Origin: Methanomassiliicoccales archaeon
GTDB taxonomy: Archaea > Thermoplasmatota > Thermoplasmata > Methanomassiliicoccales > UBA472
Direction of reading: 5' to 3'
Assembly: GCA_038740345.1 (NCBI GenBank)
Contig: JAVYMA010000012.1
Span: 1-62,187, forward strand
DNA length: 62,187 nt
Shown: piece after piece, positions 33,729 through 48,600 of the stretch
Layout: each line of letters starts with the position of its first letter
Numbering within the stretch: the stretch's first letter is position 1
Translations under genes and position numbers: made by a program
Notes under the pieces: model-generated
What the model was told of the DNA's origin: nothing
Seen by the model: only the letters and a program-made list of their open reading frames with translations
Database searches by the model: none

Positions 33729-33995
33729 TCATATAAGTGTTATACCTGTGTTTTCCACTGTTTGGATACCCTCAATGGAGCGCAACTTCTCCTCTAACTC
33801 TTCCAATACATTATTGGCATCGTCCATTATGCAGATTATCTCCAGCGCCTTTAATCCGAAAGCGAAAGGCTTCACTTCTGCTTTATAAGGCTGAACTCCC
33901 TCAGGCAGCAATCCAGGTAACCTATTCTTCAGTCCTTCCATATCAAATGTAGTATCCTCTGGAAGGAGATTGAATGTAACCGCCACTTTTCCCAT
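33729..33995 (-). CDS. ef1b: Translation elongation factor EF-1 beta
   Basis: An 88-residue archaeal EF-1beta, the guanine nucleotide exchange factor of EF-1alpha (GKVAVTFNLLPEDTTFDMEG, VKPFAFGLKALEIICIM, IEGIQTVENTGITLI). It follows the zinc-finger gene by 9 bases, and AAGGTGA before its ATG overlaps that gene's stop, so the two are coupled. This pair order is conserved in many archaea. Confidence 0.95.
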   Translation of the reverse strand: MGKVAVTFNLLPEDTTFDMEGLKNRLPGLLPEGVQPYKAEVKPFAFGLKALEIICIMDDANNVLEELEEKLRSIEGIQTVENTGITLI

Positions 33996-34004
33996 GCAAT
34001 CACC

Positions 34005-34172
34005 TTAAGGTCCAGAGAAACCACAATTAGCACATGAATAGGCTACACTTTGATCGCGACATTGAGGGCATCGCCCAATCTCTGTCTTTCCACATTGTGG
34101 ACAAGGGAAAAAGGTAATACTCTTGCCAATCAACCTTATCCCGCATGAACTGCAAATCTTCTCTTTTTCCAT
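34005..34172 (-). CDS. Zinc-finger micro-protein upstream of EF-1beta (55 aa)
   Basis: A 55-residue protein, read directly from the sequence, with four CxxC pairs: C7/C10, C24/C27, C35/C38 and C47/C50 (ICSSCG, PCPQCGK, RCPQCRD, SCANCG). This is the two-zinc-ribbon small protein commonly encoded next to archaeal EF-1beta; the haloarchaeal member HVO_2753 binds zinc and affects swarming and biofilm formation. Here the ATG at 34172 lies 9 bases beyond GGCGAG. The role in translation is suggested only by the neighbour. Confidence 0.85.
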   Translation of the reverse strand: MEKEKICSSCGIRLIGKSITFFPCPQCGKTEIGRCPQCRDQSVAYSCANCGFSGP

Positions 34173-34615
34173 AGCGCTCGCCGAGGCATGATTATGCTAC
34201 TTATATTTATACGTGAGTGGTTTCGAACTCTCAGCCTTATTCAATTTTTTTCACCCAGATGGAGATATATTACCCTCGAGTGAACATTGATGGAATAATC
34301 TATTTTAACGCGCATTTCGCAGATTTTTCAGGAAGGCTGCTGCGATTTACGGGGAAGTTTCGCTTTAACTATATAATTCCAAGAAAATGTAATTCCAAGA
34401 AAATGGAGCATTTCCGGTCAGATCTCAGTAAGGGTTTGAGGTGCAAGCTTGAGGTGTGAAAAATGATGTTTTCTAACCTCTCGATAAAAATTCAAAGGGA
34501 AGGAGCTGAATAATCTGGTAATCTTATCCATTGAAAAATCAGCATCCGCATACCCAAGCTTTAAATAATGGCACTCTTTTCTGCCAAATCCGCATCGCCG
34601 GAAGCACTTGCCAAT
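34173..34615. other. Gap between zinc-finger gene and tRNA-Lys
   Basis: No gene is supported here. It holds the minus-strand promoter of the zinc-finger/EF-1beta pair (TATAAATATAAG on the minus strand near 34200-34211) and the tRNA-Lys promoter (CTTTAAATAATGG, about 34559-34571). An open frame at 34217-34459 has no start signal and low-complexity content and is rejected. Confidence 0.5.
34374..34405. repeat. Perfect 16-bp tandem repeat
   Basis: TAATTCCAAGAAAATG occurs twice head to tail without a gap. No function is evident; it looks like a small replication slippage duplication. Confidence 0.8.
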
Positions 34616-34637
34616 GGGCCCGTAGCTCAGCTAGGTA

Positions 34638-34668
34638 GGGGGCTTGCAGGGCTGAGCCTCCCTAGAAA
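34638..34668 (+). other. tRNA-Lys intron 1 (D arm, ~31 nt)
   Basis: This interrupts the D arm between the loop GGTA and the 3' strand GAGC. Folding of the precursor pairs CTAGG (34631-34635) with CCTAG (34661-34665), leaves a three-base TAG bulge at the 5' junction, and extends into GGGGCT/AGCCTC (one G-U). The 3' junction has AAA before GAGC, opposite an AG, so the bulge-helix-bulge is relaxed. The exact 3' cut could be one base earlier (30 nt). Confidence 0.75.
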
Positions 34669-34706
34669 GAGCACCTGGCTTTTAACCAGATGGTCCGGGG
34701 TTCGAA

Positions 34707-34738
34707 GAGCCGTCGGTCAACAACCGAGGGGACGAAAA
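34707..34738 (+). other. tRNA-Lys intron 2 (T loop, 32 nt, position 59/60)
   Basis: The T stem GGGG/CCCC stacks on a 4-bp helix TTCG/CGAA, with three-base bulges AAG on the 5' side and AAT on the 3' side. This is the canonical bulge-helix-bulge cut by archaeal splicing endonuclease. Cutting after the second base of each bulge removes 34707-34738 and gives TTCGAAT exactly. The intron itself has a CGGT/ACCG hairpin. Confidence 0.85.
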
Positions 34739-34815
34739 TCCCCGCGGGCCCGCCTTGGATAGGAAGTGAGGGGCAGAAATGGAAGCCGCAAACGCGAAAA
34801 CCAACATTCGATGCA

Positions 34816-34825
34816 TTTTTATAAG
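34816..34825 (+). promoter_or_regulatory. TATA box of the RNA polymerase operon
   Basis: TTTTTATAAG fits the archaeal TATA consensus and predicts a start near 34845, about 30 bases before rpoH. Its position after the tRNA separates the two transcription units. Confidence 0.6.
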
Positions 34826-34876
34826 GCCACTACATAGTAGAAAGAACGGTCCGGAACGAGGGGCGAGGTGATTTTC

Positions 34877-35155
34877 GTGGAGGAGGATATCCAGCTTAAT
34901 GTATTTAATCATGATTTAGTGCCTGCACATTATTTGTTGACAGAGGAAGAAGCCAAGGAAGTCTTGGCCAAACTCAAAGTTGACAAGGATAAACTGCCGA
35001 AAATCCGCAAGAGCGATCCGTGCATAAGACTTTTGGATGCCTTGGAGCAGGAGGCAGGAAGGCCAGCAATAAAGGAGGGGCGTGTGGTGAAAATCGTGCG
35101 TCGCTCCCCTACTTCTGAAATAGCGATAGCATATCGATTGGTAATAAGAGGGTGA
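34877..35155 (+). CDS. rpoH: RNA polymerase subunit H (Rpb5-like)
   Basis: About 92 residues from GTG 34877, chosen because GAGGTG lies six bases before it; GTG 34868 is only part of that same site. The sequence matches archaeal RpoH ([44 protein letters not shown], ending [14 protein letters not shown]). It forms part of the jaw at the downstream DNA entry. It overlaps rpoB by 4 bases (GTGA). Confidence 0.95.
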   Translation: MEEDIQLNVFNHDLVPAHYLLTEEEAKEVLAKLKVDKDKLPKIRKSDPCIRLLDALEQEAGRPAIKEGRVVKIVRRSPTSEIAIAYRLVIRG

Positions 35156-38100
35156 AACCCTTGCGAGATCTAGTAGAGCTTTATTTCAAGGAAAGGAGCA
35201 TTGTAAACCATCACATAGCGAGCTTTAACGACTTCCTCTCCACGATAGACAACCCCAACAGCCGAATGCAGAGCATCGTGGACAATCTTCGCGTATCAGC
35301 GGAGGATATAGATAGGGGCATTATCCGCCTAGACCCCGAGAAGACCGAAGGTAAGATCATCGAGATTAGAGTGGGGCGCAAAAGAGACGAGAAGACGGGA
35401 CTTATTGACAGCCACTCTAGGCCTACGGTGCAGGTGAAAACGCCTGAAATCCGAGAAGCGAACGGCTATGTACACGAGCTTACCCCTATGGAGGCAAGGC
35501 TCCGCAACCTCAACTATATGGCACCGGTGTATGTGGATTTCACAGTTATCGAGGATGGCATCGAAAAAGATCCTGAGCGTGTGCACATCGGAGACCTACC
35601 CATAATGGTCAAATCAAAACGTTGCACCCTCTACAAAGAAAATCTCGAACAGGAGAGGGAATTGAGCGATGAAGAATACCGCCAAAAGCTTATTCAAAAA
35701 GGAGAGGACCCCATGGATCCTGGCGGTTACTTCATCATCGGTGGTACAGAGCGCGTGCTCATCACTTTAGAGGATTTGGCGCCCAATCGCGTGATGGTAG
35801 AGGTGAACGAGAGATACGGTACGAAACTCGAGGTGGCCAAAGTATTCTCCCAAAAGGAGGGCCACCGTGCTCTTACCTTGGTGGAGAAAAAGCGAGATGG
35901 CATGCTGATGGTAACGGTTCCGGCTGCCTCAGGGCAGATACCATTGGTTGCGCTCATGAAAGCGCTAGGCATGGAATCCGATGAGGAAATTTACAATGCT
36001 ATCGTCTCCAGCGAGGAAATGTCCAATATCGTTTACGCCAACATTGAAGAATGCCAGGACAAAAAGCTCTATCCTCCTAACGGAATATTCACAACAGAGG
36101 ACGCTATTCTCTATCTCGAGCGCAAATTCGCCACTGGACAAGCCAAGGAATATCGGCAGAAAAAGGTGGAGAGCATAATCGACCGCTCCCTCCTTCCCCA
36201 TCTTGGAGATACCAAAGAAGATAGGATGAAGAAAGCCATATTCCTAGGCCGCATAGCGCGTTCGGTACTCGAACTTTCGCTGGGTAAGCGGAAAGAGGAT
36301 GATAAGGACCACTATGCCAACAAGCGTTTGAAGCTTGCGGGCGACCTTATGGAGGACCTTTTCCGGGTGGCGTTTACCAACCTCATGAAAGACCTCAAAT
36401 ATCAATTGGAGAGGTCATATGCACGTAAGAAGGACCTGCGTATCTCCTCTGCTATTAGGCCAGATCTGCTTACGCATCGACTGCTCCATGCCCTGGCCAC
36501 GGGCAATTGGGTGGGAGGAAGGGCCGGTGTATCACAGCTTCTGGATCGAACCTCCAATATGTCGACTCTCTCTCATTTGCGCCGTGTCACCTCGTCCCTG
36601 ACGAGGTCTCAACCTCACTTTGAGGCGCGTGATCTGCATCCCACTCAATGGGGCCGGCTATGCCCCAATGAGACTCCTGAAGGGCAAAACTGCGGTCTTG
36701 TGAAGAACGCCGCACTCATTATCGACGTATCCGAGGGATTTCGCGAGGAGGATGTTGCCTATATGCTACGGGAGCAGGGGGTGAAAGAGGTCAAAAGCCC
36801 CCCTGTTGGCACGCGCGTGTATGTTAATGGAGACCTGAAAGGAATTTGCGACAGGCCAAGAGAATTGGTGAGTGAAATTCGCCAAAGGCGGCGCATGGGC
36901 CTTCTATCTAATGAGATCAACGTGCGCTATGATCGAGAGATGGATGAGATTATTATCAATTGCGATGAAGGTAGGCTGCGTCGACCACTGTTGGTACTGA
37001 AGAACGGTAGGACCATCCTCAATCGAAAGCATATCGAGGACATACGAGAGGGAAGGATTCAGTGGTCTGACCTGGTACGCGAAGGGGTTATAGAGTGGCT
37101 GGATGCAGAGGAGGAAGAGGACACCCTAATAGCTGTGGAGCCCTACAAGGTCCCAGAACGCTGCTCGGGTTGCGGCATAGCCTTATCCCCAACCTATGTG
37201 GATTGGATGAACCCCGCCTCCCCAGAGCCGCACGCTATACTAAAATGCAAACAGTGCGGGGCAGAGCTCAAAACGCCCTTGTTGCTCACCAACGAGCATA
37301 CCCATTTAGAGGTGGATCCTCTTGTCATCCTTGGATGCTGTGCTGGCCTGGTACCATATCCTGAGCACAACTCCTCCCCCCGGGTAACCATGGGGTCAGG
37401 AATGGCCAAGCAGTCATTGGGCTTAGCGTCGAGCAATTACCGCCACCGTCCAGATACAAGAGGGCACATCATGCACTATCCGCAGAAGCCAATAGTGCAA
37501 ACCCATACCATGAAGTTCGTCGCATTCAATGAGAGACCTGCGGGGCAGAACTTCTGCGTCGCCGTGCTGTCCTACCATGGATACAACATGGAGGACGCAC
37601 TCATCCTTAACAAGGCTAGCATTGAGAGAGGATTGGGAAGGAGTACTTTCATGAGGACGTATAGAGCGGAAGAGCGCCGCTATCCAGGAGGACAAGAGGA
37701 TCATTTCGAGATTCCTTCGCCTGATGTGAGGGGAGCTAGAGCTGACCTATCATACGCCTCACTTGGTGAGGACGGCCTTATTTCTCCTGAGACCCCCGTC
37801 GTTGGAGGTGATGTTCTCATCGGCAAGACCTCACCGCCAAGATTCTTGGAGGAAGAGACGGACTTCCTCACGCCTCAAAAAAGGAGAGAGACTTCCATAA
37901 CCTGCCGTCCTGGAGAGACTGGTTGGGTAGACAGTGTTATGCTTACCGAAAGCGAGAACGGCTCACGCCTGGTGAAGGTCAAGGTGCGCGACGAACGCAT
38001 TCCCGAGCTGGGAGATAAGTTCGCTTCTAGGCATGGACAGAAAGGGGTGGTGGGGCTCATCGTTCCCCAGGAGGATATGCCCTTCACATCGGATGGCGTG

Positions 38101-38747
38101 GTGCCGGACCTTGTCATCAATCCGCATGCCATCCCCTCACGTATGACCGTCGCCCACGTTCTCGAGATGATCGGAGGAAAGGTGGGAGCGATGGAGGCCA
38201 GGTTCGTGGACGGCACGCCATTCTCGGGAGAGAGGGAAGAGGCCATCCGCGAATCCTTGGTCAAGAATGGCTTCATGCACACTGGCAAGGAGGTCATGTA
38301 TGATGGCTTGACAGGTAAGATGATCAAGGCCGACATATTCATAGGGGTCATCTACTACCAGAAGCTGCATCACATGGTCTCGGGGAAGATGCACGTCCGC
38401 TCAAGAGGGCCGGTGCAGATACTCACCCGTCAGCCTACAGAGGGCCGTTCAAGGCAAGGTGGGCTTAGGTTCGGTGAGATGGAACGAGATTGTCTCATCG
38501 GCCATGGAGCGGCAATGGTCATTAAGGATCGCTTGCTGGATGAATCGGATGGCACGTTCCAGTACGTATGCGGAAATCCCAACTGCGGTCATATAGCCAT
38601 TCTCGACCGTCGCGGCTCGTTAAAATGCCCTGTCTGTGGGAACAATACCAATGTTCATCTGGTGCAGACGTCCTATGCATTCAAGCTGCTTCTAGATGAA
38701 CTGCTCTCTCTTGGCGTAGCCATGCGCTTGCAACTGGAGGACCTAAG

Positions 38748-38751
<4 letters not shown>
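35152..38751 (+). CDS. rpoB: RNA polymerase subunit B (unsplit)
   Basis: A 1199-residue second-largest subunit. It is a single gene here; many methanogens and haloarchaea split it into B'' and B'. Conserved blocks include [54 protein letters not shown] and [15 protein letters not shown] zinc-binding CSGC...CKQC pair lies near residue 670, and a second set is at the C terminus ([13 protein letters not shown]). GTG starts it inside the rpoH stop. Confidence 0.97.
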
Positions 38752-43249
<4,498 letters not shown>

Positions 43250-43253
<4 letters not shown>

Positions 43254-43684
43254 TGGTCATGCCTGAAGTAAAACTCACAGAAGACACTCTTCGATACATA
43301 ACCCTGTTCGAGAACATGACGAAAACACGCGTCAAGGATTGCATGGAGACAGAAGACAAATTGGTTTTCGTGGTTGACCCAGGCCAGGCCAATAGGGCCG
43401 TGGGCAAGGGTGGAGAGAATGTAATCCGTCTCAAAAACACCACAGGAAAGAATATCCAAGTGATAGAATATTCGGATGATGCAGAGCAGTTTATAAAGAA
43501 CGTCTTCTACAATTACGGAGTGCAAAGCGTCTCCATAGAGAATCGCGGCAATATCGTCCATGCCACAGTGACCGTAGACCCCAAGGTCAAGGGAAGAGCT
43601 ATAGGGAAGAACGGGCGCAATCTAAAGATAGCCCGAGACATCGTGGCAAGGCATCATAACGTCCAAAGCATCATCGTGGCTTAG
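43250..43684 (+). CDS. nusA: NusA-like KH-domain transcription factor
   Basis: A 144-residue protein with two KH domains (VDPGQANRAVGKGGENVIRLK and VDPKVKGRAIGKNGRNLKIARDIV). Archaeal NusA-like proteins consist of just these RNA-binding domains. The start could be GTG 43250, ATG 43253 or ATG 43259. It is the last gene of the operon; rps12, rps7 and EF-2, which follow in many archaea, are not here. It ends in TAG. Confidence 0.93.
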
Positions 43685-43710
43685 AATCTCGGCCGCGAAA
43701 AGGTGTGAAT

Positions 43711-44823
43711 TTACTTAGATGAACACTTCTTTGCCTTGTCCTTTTGCATTTTTCCTTTTATTAATTCCCGCTCCACCTCCAGCCTATCTGCAGTAGGATA
43801 TTCCTCAACGATATAGGAATCAAAAGGTAGCAGCCCTTCCAGCTCTTTTAATATCCAAGGCGCAACTTCTAACCTTCCCGTAATTGGGTCAGTGTACATG
43901 AGGGTATCAGGGACGTCATAATCTTCGCTCAAAACTTTTTTAGCAAGACGCGCTTCATCTGGTTCAACCACTCCTTTGACCAACGTTCCATCTTCGGTGA
44001 TCACATCTCCTCTTTTGGCTACGTTTTTAGCTCTGCGCATTAGCCTACGGCGCAGCTGTACCGAATCCTTGAAGGCCGAGGAGCAGTAATGGACAGGAAT
44101 CCCGACCTCCAGTCTAAGCATTTTCAGCGCCGTCTCCTCGCTCCCCCAAGCGGCAGAAGAAATCTCATCTTTTACCGCAAACCCCCTCTCTGATAATTGC
44201 TTGAAGTTGGTTTCCGAGAACTCGAGCTCGTTTAAATTTACGAAGTCCAATCCTATTGCATCAGCGTATCTGATCAAGGCCTCTAATTGCTTCTCATGCC
44301 CAGGTATTGCGGGCACTTCTATACCCACACTCATGTCCAATCCCGATATAGCTTTCTCCAGACCTGTTCTATTCATCTTAGTCCACATGGAAGTGGGCGG
44401 ATGTATCCTAAGTTCGTTCAATCCGACGCCCTGCAGTATCTTATAGGCGTCGTCATCAATGCTAGCTGTGTACAAATGTATGTGGTGCTTTTCTCCAAAA
44501 GTCTCGCGCAGAATCCCTACATAATGGAGCACTTTTTGCAGTGATTTGAGAGGGTCACCTCCTGTGATCCCTGTTCCCCCTGCTTTGATGCTTTTCGCTT
44601 CCATTATGACATCCTCATCGGAATGTACTTTTAATTCATCCGCGTAAACCACCTCCTTTCCTTTTTTTTCCTTGGAAAGAGGGCAGTAGTAGCATCCAGT
44701 TTCACACTTGCCAGTGACAAGGAGCACCATCTTCGCCCCTCTGCGACATATCTGGCATCCTTTTGGGAGGGAGCGTGTATAGGCGGACCCGGCCTCGATA
44801 CTCCTAACCTTCACCTCGACCAT
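43711..44823 (-). CDS. Radical SAM protein (COG2108-like)
   Basis: About 370 residues from the Met of MVEVKVRSIEAG; a longer frame starts at 44871 but adds residues unlike the family. The Fe-S motif is C-x3-C-x2-C (GKCETGCYYCPLS) after a GCQICRRGAKMVLLVTG segment that carries two further cysteines. TGGDPL for SAM binding follows. It is related to pyruvate formate-lyase activating enzymes; the reaction is unknown. It breaks the usual nusA-rps12 neighbourhood. It ends convergently 26 bases from nusA. Confidence 0.82.
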   Translation of the reverse strand: MVEVKVRSIEAGSAYTRSLPKGCQICRRGAKMVLLVTGKCETGCYYCPLSKEKKGKEVVYADELKVHSDEDVIMEAKSIKAGGTGITGGDPLKSLQKVLHYVGILRETFGEKHHIHLYTASIDDDAYKILQGVGLNELRIHPPTSMWTKMNRTGLEKAISGLDMSVGIEVPAIPGHEKQLEALIRYADAIGLDFVNLNELEFSETNFKQLSERGFAVKDEISSAAWGSEETALKMLRLEVGIPVHYCSSAFKDSVQLRRRLMRRAKNVAKRGDVITEDGTLVKGVVEPDEARLAKKVLSEDYDVPDTLMYTDPITGRLEVAPWILKELEGLLPFDSYIVEEYPTADRLEVERELIKGKMQKDKAKKCSSK

Positions 44824-44925
44824 ATCGAAACACCACACCCCAGAGGTTCTATTCAATTTTTGCATCGGCATATCTTGCCGGGGCCATGTTTTTATCCCAG
44901 ATAGCCCGTGTCATGATGAATAGTC

Positions 44926-45573
44926 ATGAAAAAGCGTACAAGGATCATCCTTGCCCTGGATGTAATTAATGAAGCTAGAGCATTGACGGTAGCCGAAAAG
45001 GTGTTGGATTATGTTGATGCCATAAAGATAAATTGGCCATTGATTTTAGCCACTGGCCCTCACATCATCACAGAGATGGCAAGATTGGCACCGGTAATCT
45101 GCGACTTCAAGCTAGCTGACATACCAAACACTAATAGATTGATAGCGCAGAGAGCTTTTCAATTGGGAGCATCAGGTATAATAGTGCATGGATTTGCTGG
45201 CCGGGACTCAGTGGCAGCGGTAGTGCATGAGGCGCGAGGGAAGGAGGTCTTTTTAGTGACGGAGATGAGCCATCCTGGAGGAGAAGAGTTCACTGCTTCT
45301 CTGGCCGACCGGTTGGCAACTTTAGCGGTGGAAGTAGGGGCAACTGGAATAATAGCTCCGGCGACAAGACCAGAACGGATCGCCCGCCTTCGCTCCTTGA
45401 TCGGTGATAAGCTAATACTCTCGCCAGGTGTGGGATTTCAAGGTGGAAGTGCAACTGAGGCATTAAGAAACGGAGCTGACTTCATTATCATTGGGAGATC
45501 CATATACGAAGATAAGGATCCTGCGGGGGCGGCAAGACGATTCTTGGAGGAGATACAAAACGCCTTCTTGTGA
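44926..45573 (+). CDS. pyrF: Orotidine-5'-phosphate decarboxylase
   Basis: A 215-residue TIM-barrel enzyme that makes UMP from OMP. The catalytic DFKLADIPNTN motif is exact (Asp-Lys-Asp), preceded by the substrate site ALDV and KINWPLIL. The phosphate-binding SPGVGFQGG and FIIIGRSIY end the barrel. A TATA-like GTTTTTATCC lies about 35 bases upstream. T-run CTTTTTT after the stop (near 45585) probably ends transcription. Confidence 0.93.
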   Translation: MKKRTRIILALDVINEARALTVAEKVLDYVDAIKINWPLILATGPHIITEMARLAPVICDFKLADIPNTNRLIAQRAFQLGASGIIVHGFAGRDSVAAVVHEARGKEVFLVTEMSHPGGEEFTASLADRLATLAVEVGATGIIAPATRPERIARLRSLIGDKLILSPGVGFQGGSATEALRNGADFIIIGRSIYEDKDPAGAARRFLEEIQNAFL

Positions 45574-45633
45574 AGAAAAACACCTTTTTTGAAATAGCCA
45601 GATGAAAAAATTTTCACCCTCTCTTTGAAAGAA

Positions 45634-45681
45634 CGTATTTATAGTGGATTTGTAATCAGTTGTCAAATCCTACAGGAGATA
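45634..45681 (+). promoter_or_regulatory. aglB promoter and ribosome binding site
   Basis: CGTATTTATAG (from 45634) is a TATA box with a predicted start near 45660. ACAGGAGA follows six bases before the ATG at 45686. Confidence 0.5.
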
Positions 45682-45685
45682 GCTG

Positions 45686-48600
45686 ATGGCATCTATGGAT
45701 GGAGGGTCGGGCAGAACTGTGGAAAAGAGCCGCCTCAACTTTTTAGCTTCATTCGGTAAGGGCCGCGAATCCTGGCTAAATCGGAATTGGCGAACAGTGG
45801 TGGTGCTTCTTTTCGTAGTGCTCCTGGCCTTTTTCATTCGCAGTTATTTCGTCTGGGGCCCTTCAGTGGAAAATGGCTTTTTGGTCTCAGGAGGCTCCGA
45901 CTCCTACTATCATCAACGTGTCATCGACCATATCTCTAATACAGGGCAGCACCTCTACATCGACCCACTCTTGAATTATCCCGGGGGAATGAGGAATCCG
46001 CGGCCCCCCTTGTTCGATTGGTCTGTAGCGGTCATGGGGATGATATGGTCCGGCTTAACGGGCATGGCCGTATCGGATGGCACAGGTTTGGCCTTGATCA
46101 CGGCTACTGCTGTTTGGGGAGCATTGACCTGCATACCCATGTATATGATCGGTCGCGAAGCTTTCAATCGAAAGGCTGGATTAGTGGCAGCGTTCCTGTT
46201 CGCGTTAATGCCTGGACACATCGAAAGGTCGGTAGCGTCACAGGCCGATCATGATGCCATGATATTGTTCTTCGTGGTTTTCGCTTTCTATTTCCTCTTG
46301 CGAAGTCTTAAGACTATAACTGGTGACCGCTGGGTCTCAAATTGGAAGAATTATCGTTCCGTCCTCTCGGGGCTTAAGTCCTATTGGAAGATGAATCAGG
46401 TCTCCCTTATTTATGCAGCATTAGGGGGAGTTTGTGTAGCCGCGGTTTCATTCATCTGGACGGGCTATATGTATGTGTTGATAATCGTATTGGTTTATTT
46501 CCTATTGCAGCTCTTCATCAATCGTTTCCGCAACGTCGATTCATTGGGTGTGATGATGAGCGTCGGCGTAATGCTAGGTCTGACTTTCATTTTGGCCGCA
46601 CCCTTGTATTGGACCATGGACTATTGGGCTACTTGGTACGATGTGCCTCTCTTGCTATTCCTAGCTATGATAGTCGTCGGGCTCATTTTCGCTAGTACCA
46701 GGGACCTGCCTTGGACTCTTGTCGTGCCATCCTTTTTGATATTGGTAACGGTGGCATTGGCTGCGCTTTCCTTCCTGGCTCCTAATCTGTTCGACGCCAT
46801 TATCACTGGTCAGGGCTATTTGGTGAAAAGTAAGCTTTACTCCACTATATCCGAAGCTCAGGCTCCCAGCTTCTCCACTCTAGCCATGTCCTTTGGCATA
46901 GTTACTTTTTGGCTGGCCCTGGTGGGGATAGGATACGCCGCCATCAAGGTACGCAAGAGTCTGTCCCCCCACTTTGTCTTCCTTATAGTCTGGACGGGGA
47001 CGGCGGTGTTCATGGCCGCTTCCGCGGGCAGATTCCTATTCAATGCCGCACCTGCCTTTGCCATTATGGCGGGGTGGATCGTGGTCCTTATAATCGATGC
47101 GGTCAGGTTTCAAGATTATCCTAAAGGACTGGAGAACCCTACCCGTCCTTGGCGATCACCATGGCCCTGGTTCAAGAGCGTTTTCAGGCCGAAATATGTG
47201 ATGGCCTTCTTCTTCCTCTTTATCTTGGTGCTCGTTCCAAACGCCTGGGCCGCGGTGGATGCGGGTATTCCTTCAGAATTCAAGAAACAATATGACTTGC
47301 AGATCTACAATGCCATGCCCTCAATCCTAAGACCTTCGAATTATGACAGTGTAAATGGTTCACAATGGTACTTAGGAGCCTTCGGTTTCAGCCTTCCCCT
47401 TCCCAGCCAATACTGGCCCGCAGCATGGAGCTGGTATCGATATCAAGATTCTTATTTGCCCATTTACGATCGCCCCGCTTTCCTATCATGGTGGGACTAT
47501 GGCTTCGAAGCGATTCAGGCTGGGCAGCATCCCACGGTGGCAGACAACTTCCAGAACGGCTACAACTTCGCAGGCAATTACATAACCTGCACTGATGAGA
47601 CCCAAGCCATCGCCATGTTAGTTATCAGATGCATAGAATATAATGACTTGAGTGAGGGCTCTGATGTATACAATGCCTTAATGGCCCACGGCGTCGACGC
47701 CGTAAAAGTTAGAGATATATTGCAAAACCCCTCCAAATATATATCCGTGGTCCTGGGGAACCCTGAGACTTACGGCAGATTCAGCTCTGACCTCTCCTCG
47801 GCGAATGCCAAATATATCGCTGCCAGGGTAGAAATGGCAAAAGTCGGTAAGAGCGAGTTGGTTTCCCTTTACAATAAGATCAGGGCGATTACTGGCAACA
47901 ATATAGGGTATTTTGCTATTGACTCTCGCCTGTTCCCCTTCACCGCGACGGGTTACAACATCTTCTACGCTCCTGCAAAGTTGTCAGATCACGTGATAGA
48001 TAAGGGAAGCAACGCTCCTGTCGATTTCTATCAAATTTATGCAGTGGTTATCCAGAATGGCCAGCAGCGGACAGTTCCGTTGGGGGAGATCACTGCTGAC
48101 ATGACGATAATCGATTACAAGATCGAATACACCCAGGCATTCTATCAAACAATGCTTTATAGGGCTTTTATGGGCTATGGCCCGTATGACATCGGTTATA
48201 CCCAGCAAGGCATCCCCGGAATATCAGGCTCTTTGTCAAACCTCCCGCCTATGCAGGGCTGGAATCAGAGCCATTTCCGCATGGTGTATAGAACGGCCTA
48301 TTTCAATCCCTTCCCCTCCGATCAGGTGGCCAATCACAGTCAAGCTTGGAGGGCCATTTCATATGATGAGGCGTTGATATTGAAGGACAAGATCTCCCGT
48401 GGAGAGGAGATAGGTGTTGTTGACACTTCTGCCTATAGTCTGACTCAAGGGGTAGTGTTTGTACAATACTATGATGGGGCCATCATCCAGGGCCAGGTGA
48501 GGACTGCCTCCGGTTTGCCCTATCCTAACGTATGGGTGACGGTTCTGGATGAGTATGGCATACCGCATCATTATGTGCGTACGGATCAGAACGGATATTA

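Larger units (their letters stand above)
34616..34752 (+). tRNA. tRNA-Lys (anticodon TTT) with two introns
   Basis: Exons assemble into a normal 74-base tRNA: acceptor GGGCCCG/CGGGCCC, D stem GCTC/GAGC with loop AGCTAGGTA, anticodon stem CCTGG/CCAGA (the outer C-A unpaired) with uninterrupted loop CTTTTAA, T arm CGGGG-TTCGAAT-CCCCG, discriminator G. The anticodon is at 34681-34683. The genomic copy is interrupted in the D arm (34638-34668) and the T loop (34707-34738). CCA is not encoded. A TATA box (CTTTAAATAA) lies about 55 bases upstream. Confidence 0.93.

Noticed and set aside
34217-34459. Possible 80-residue gene before tRNA-Lys
   Set aside because: It has no ribosome binding site or promoter at the right distance, includes the 16-bp tandem repeat, and resembles nothing known.
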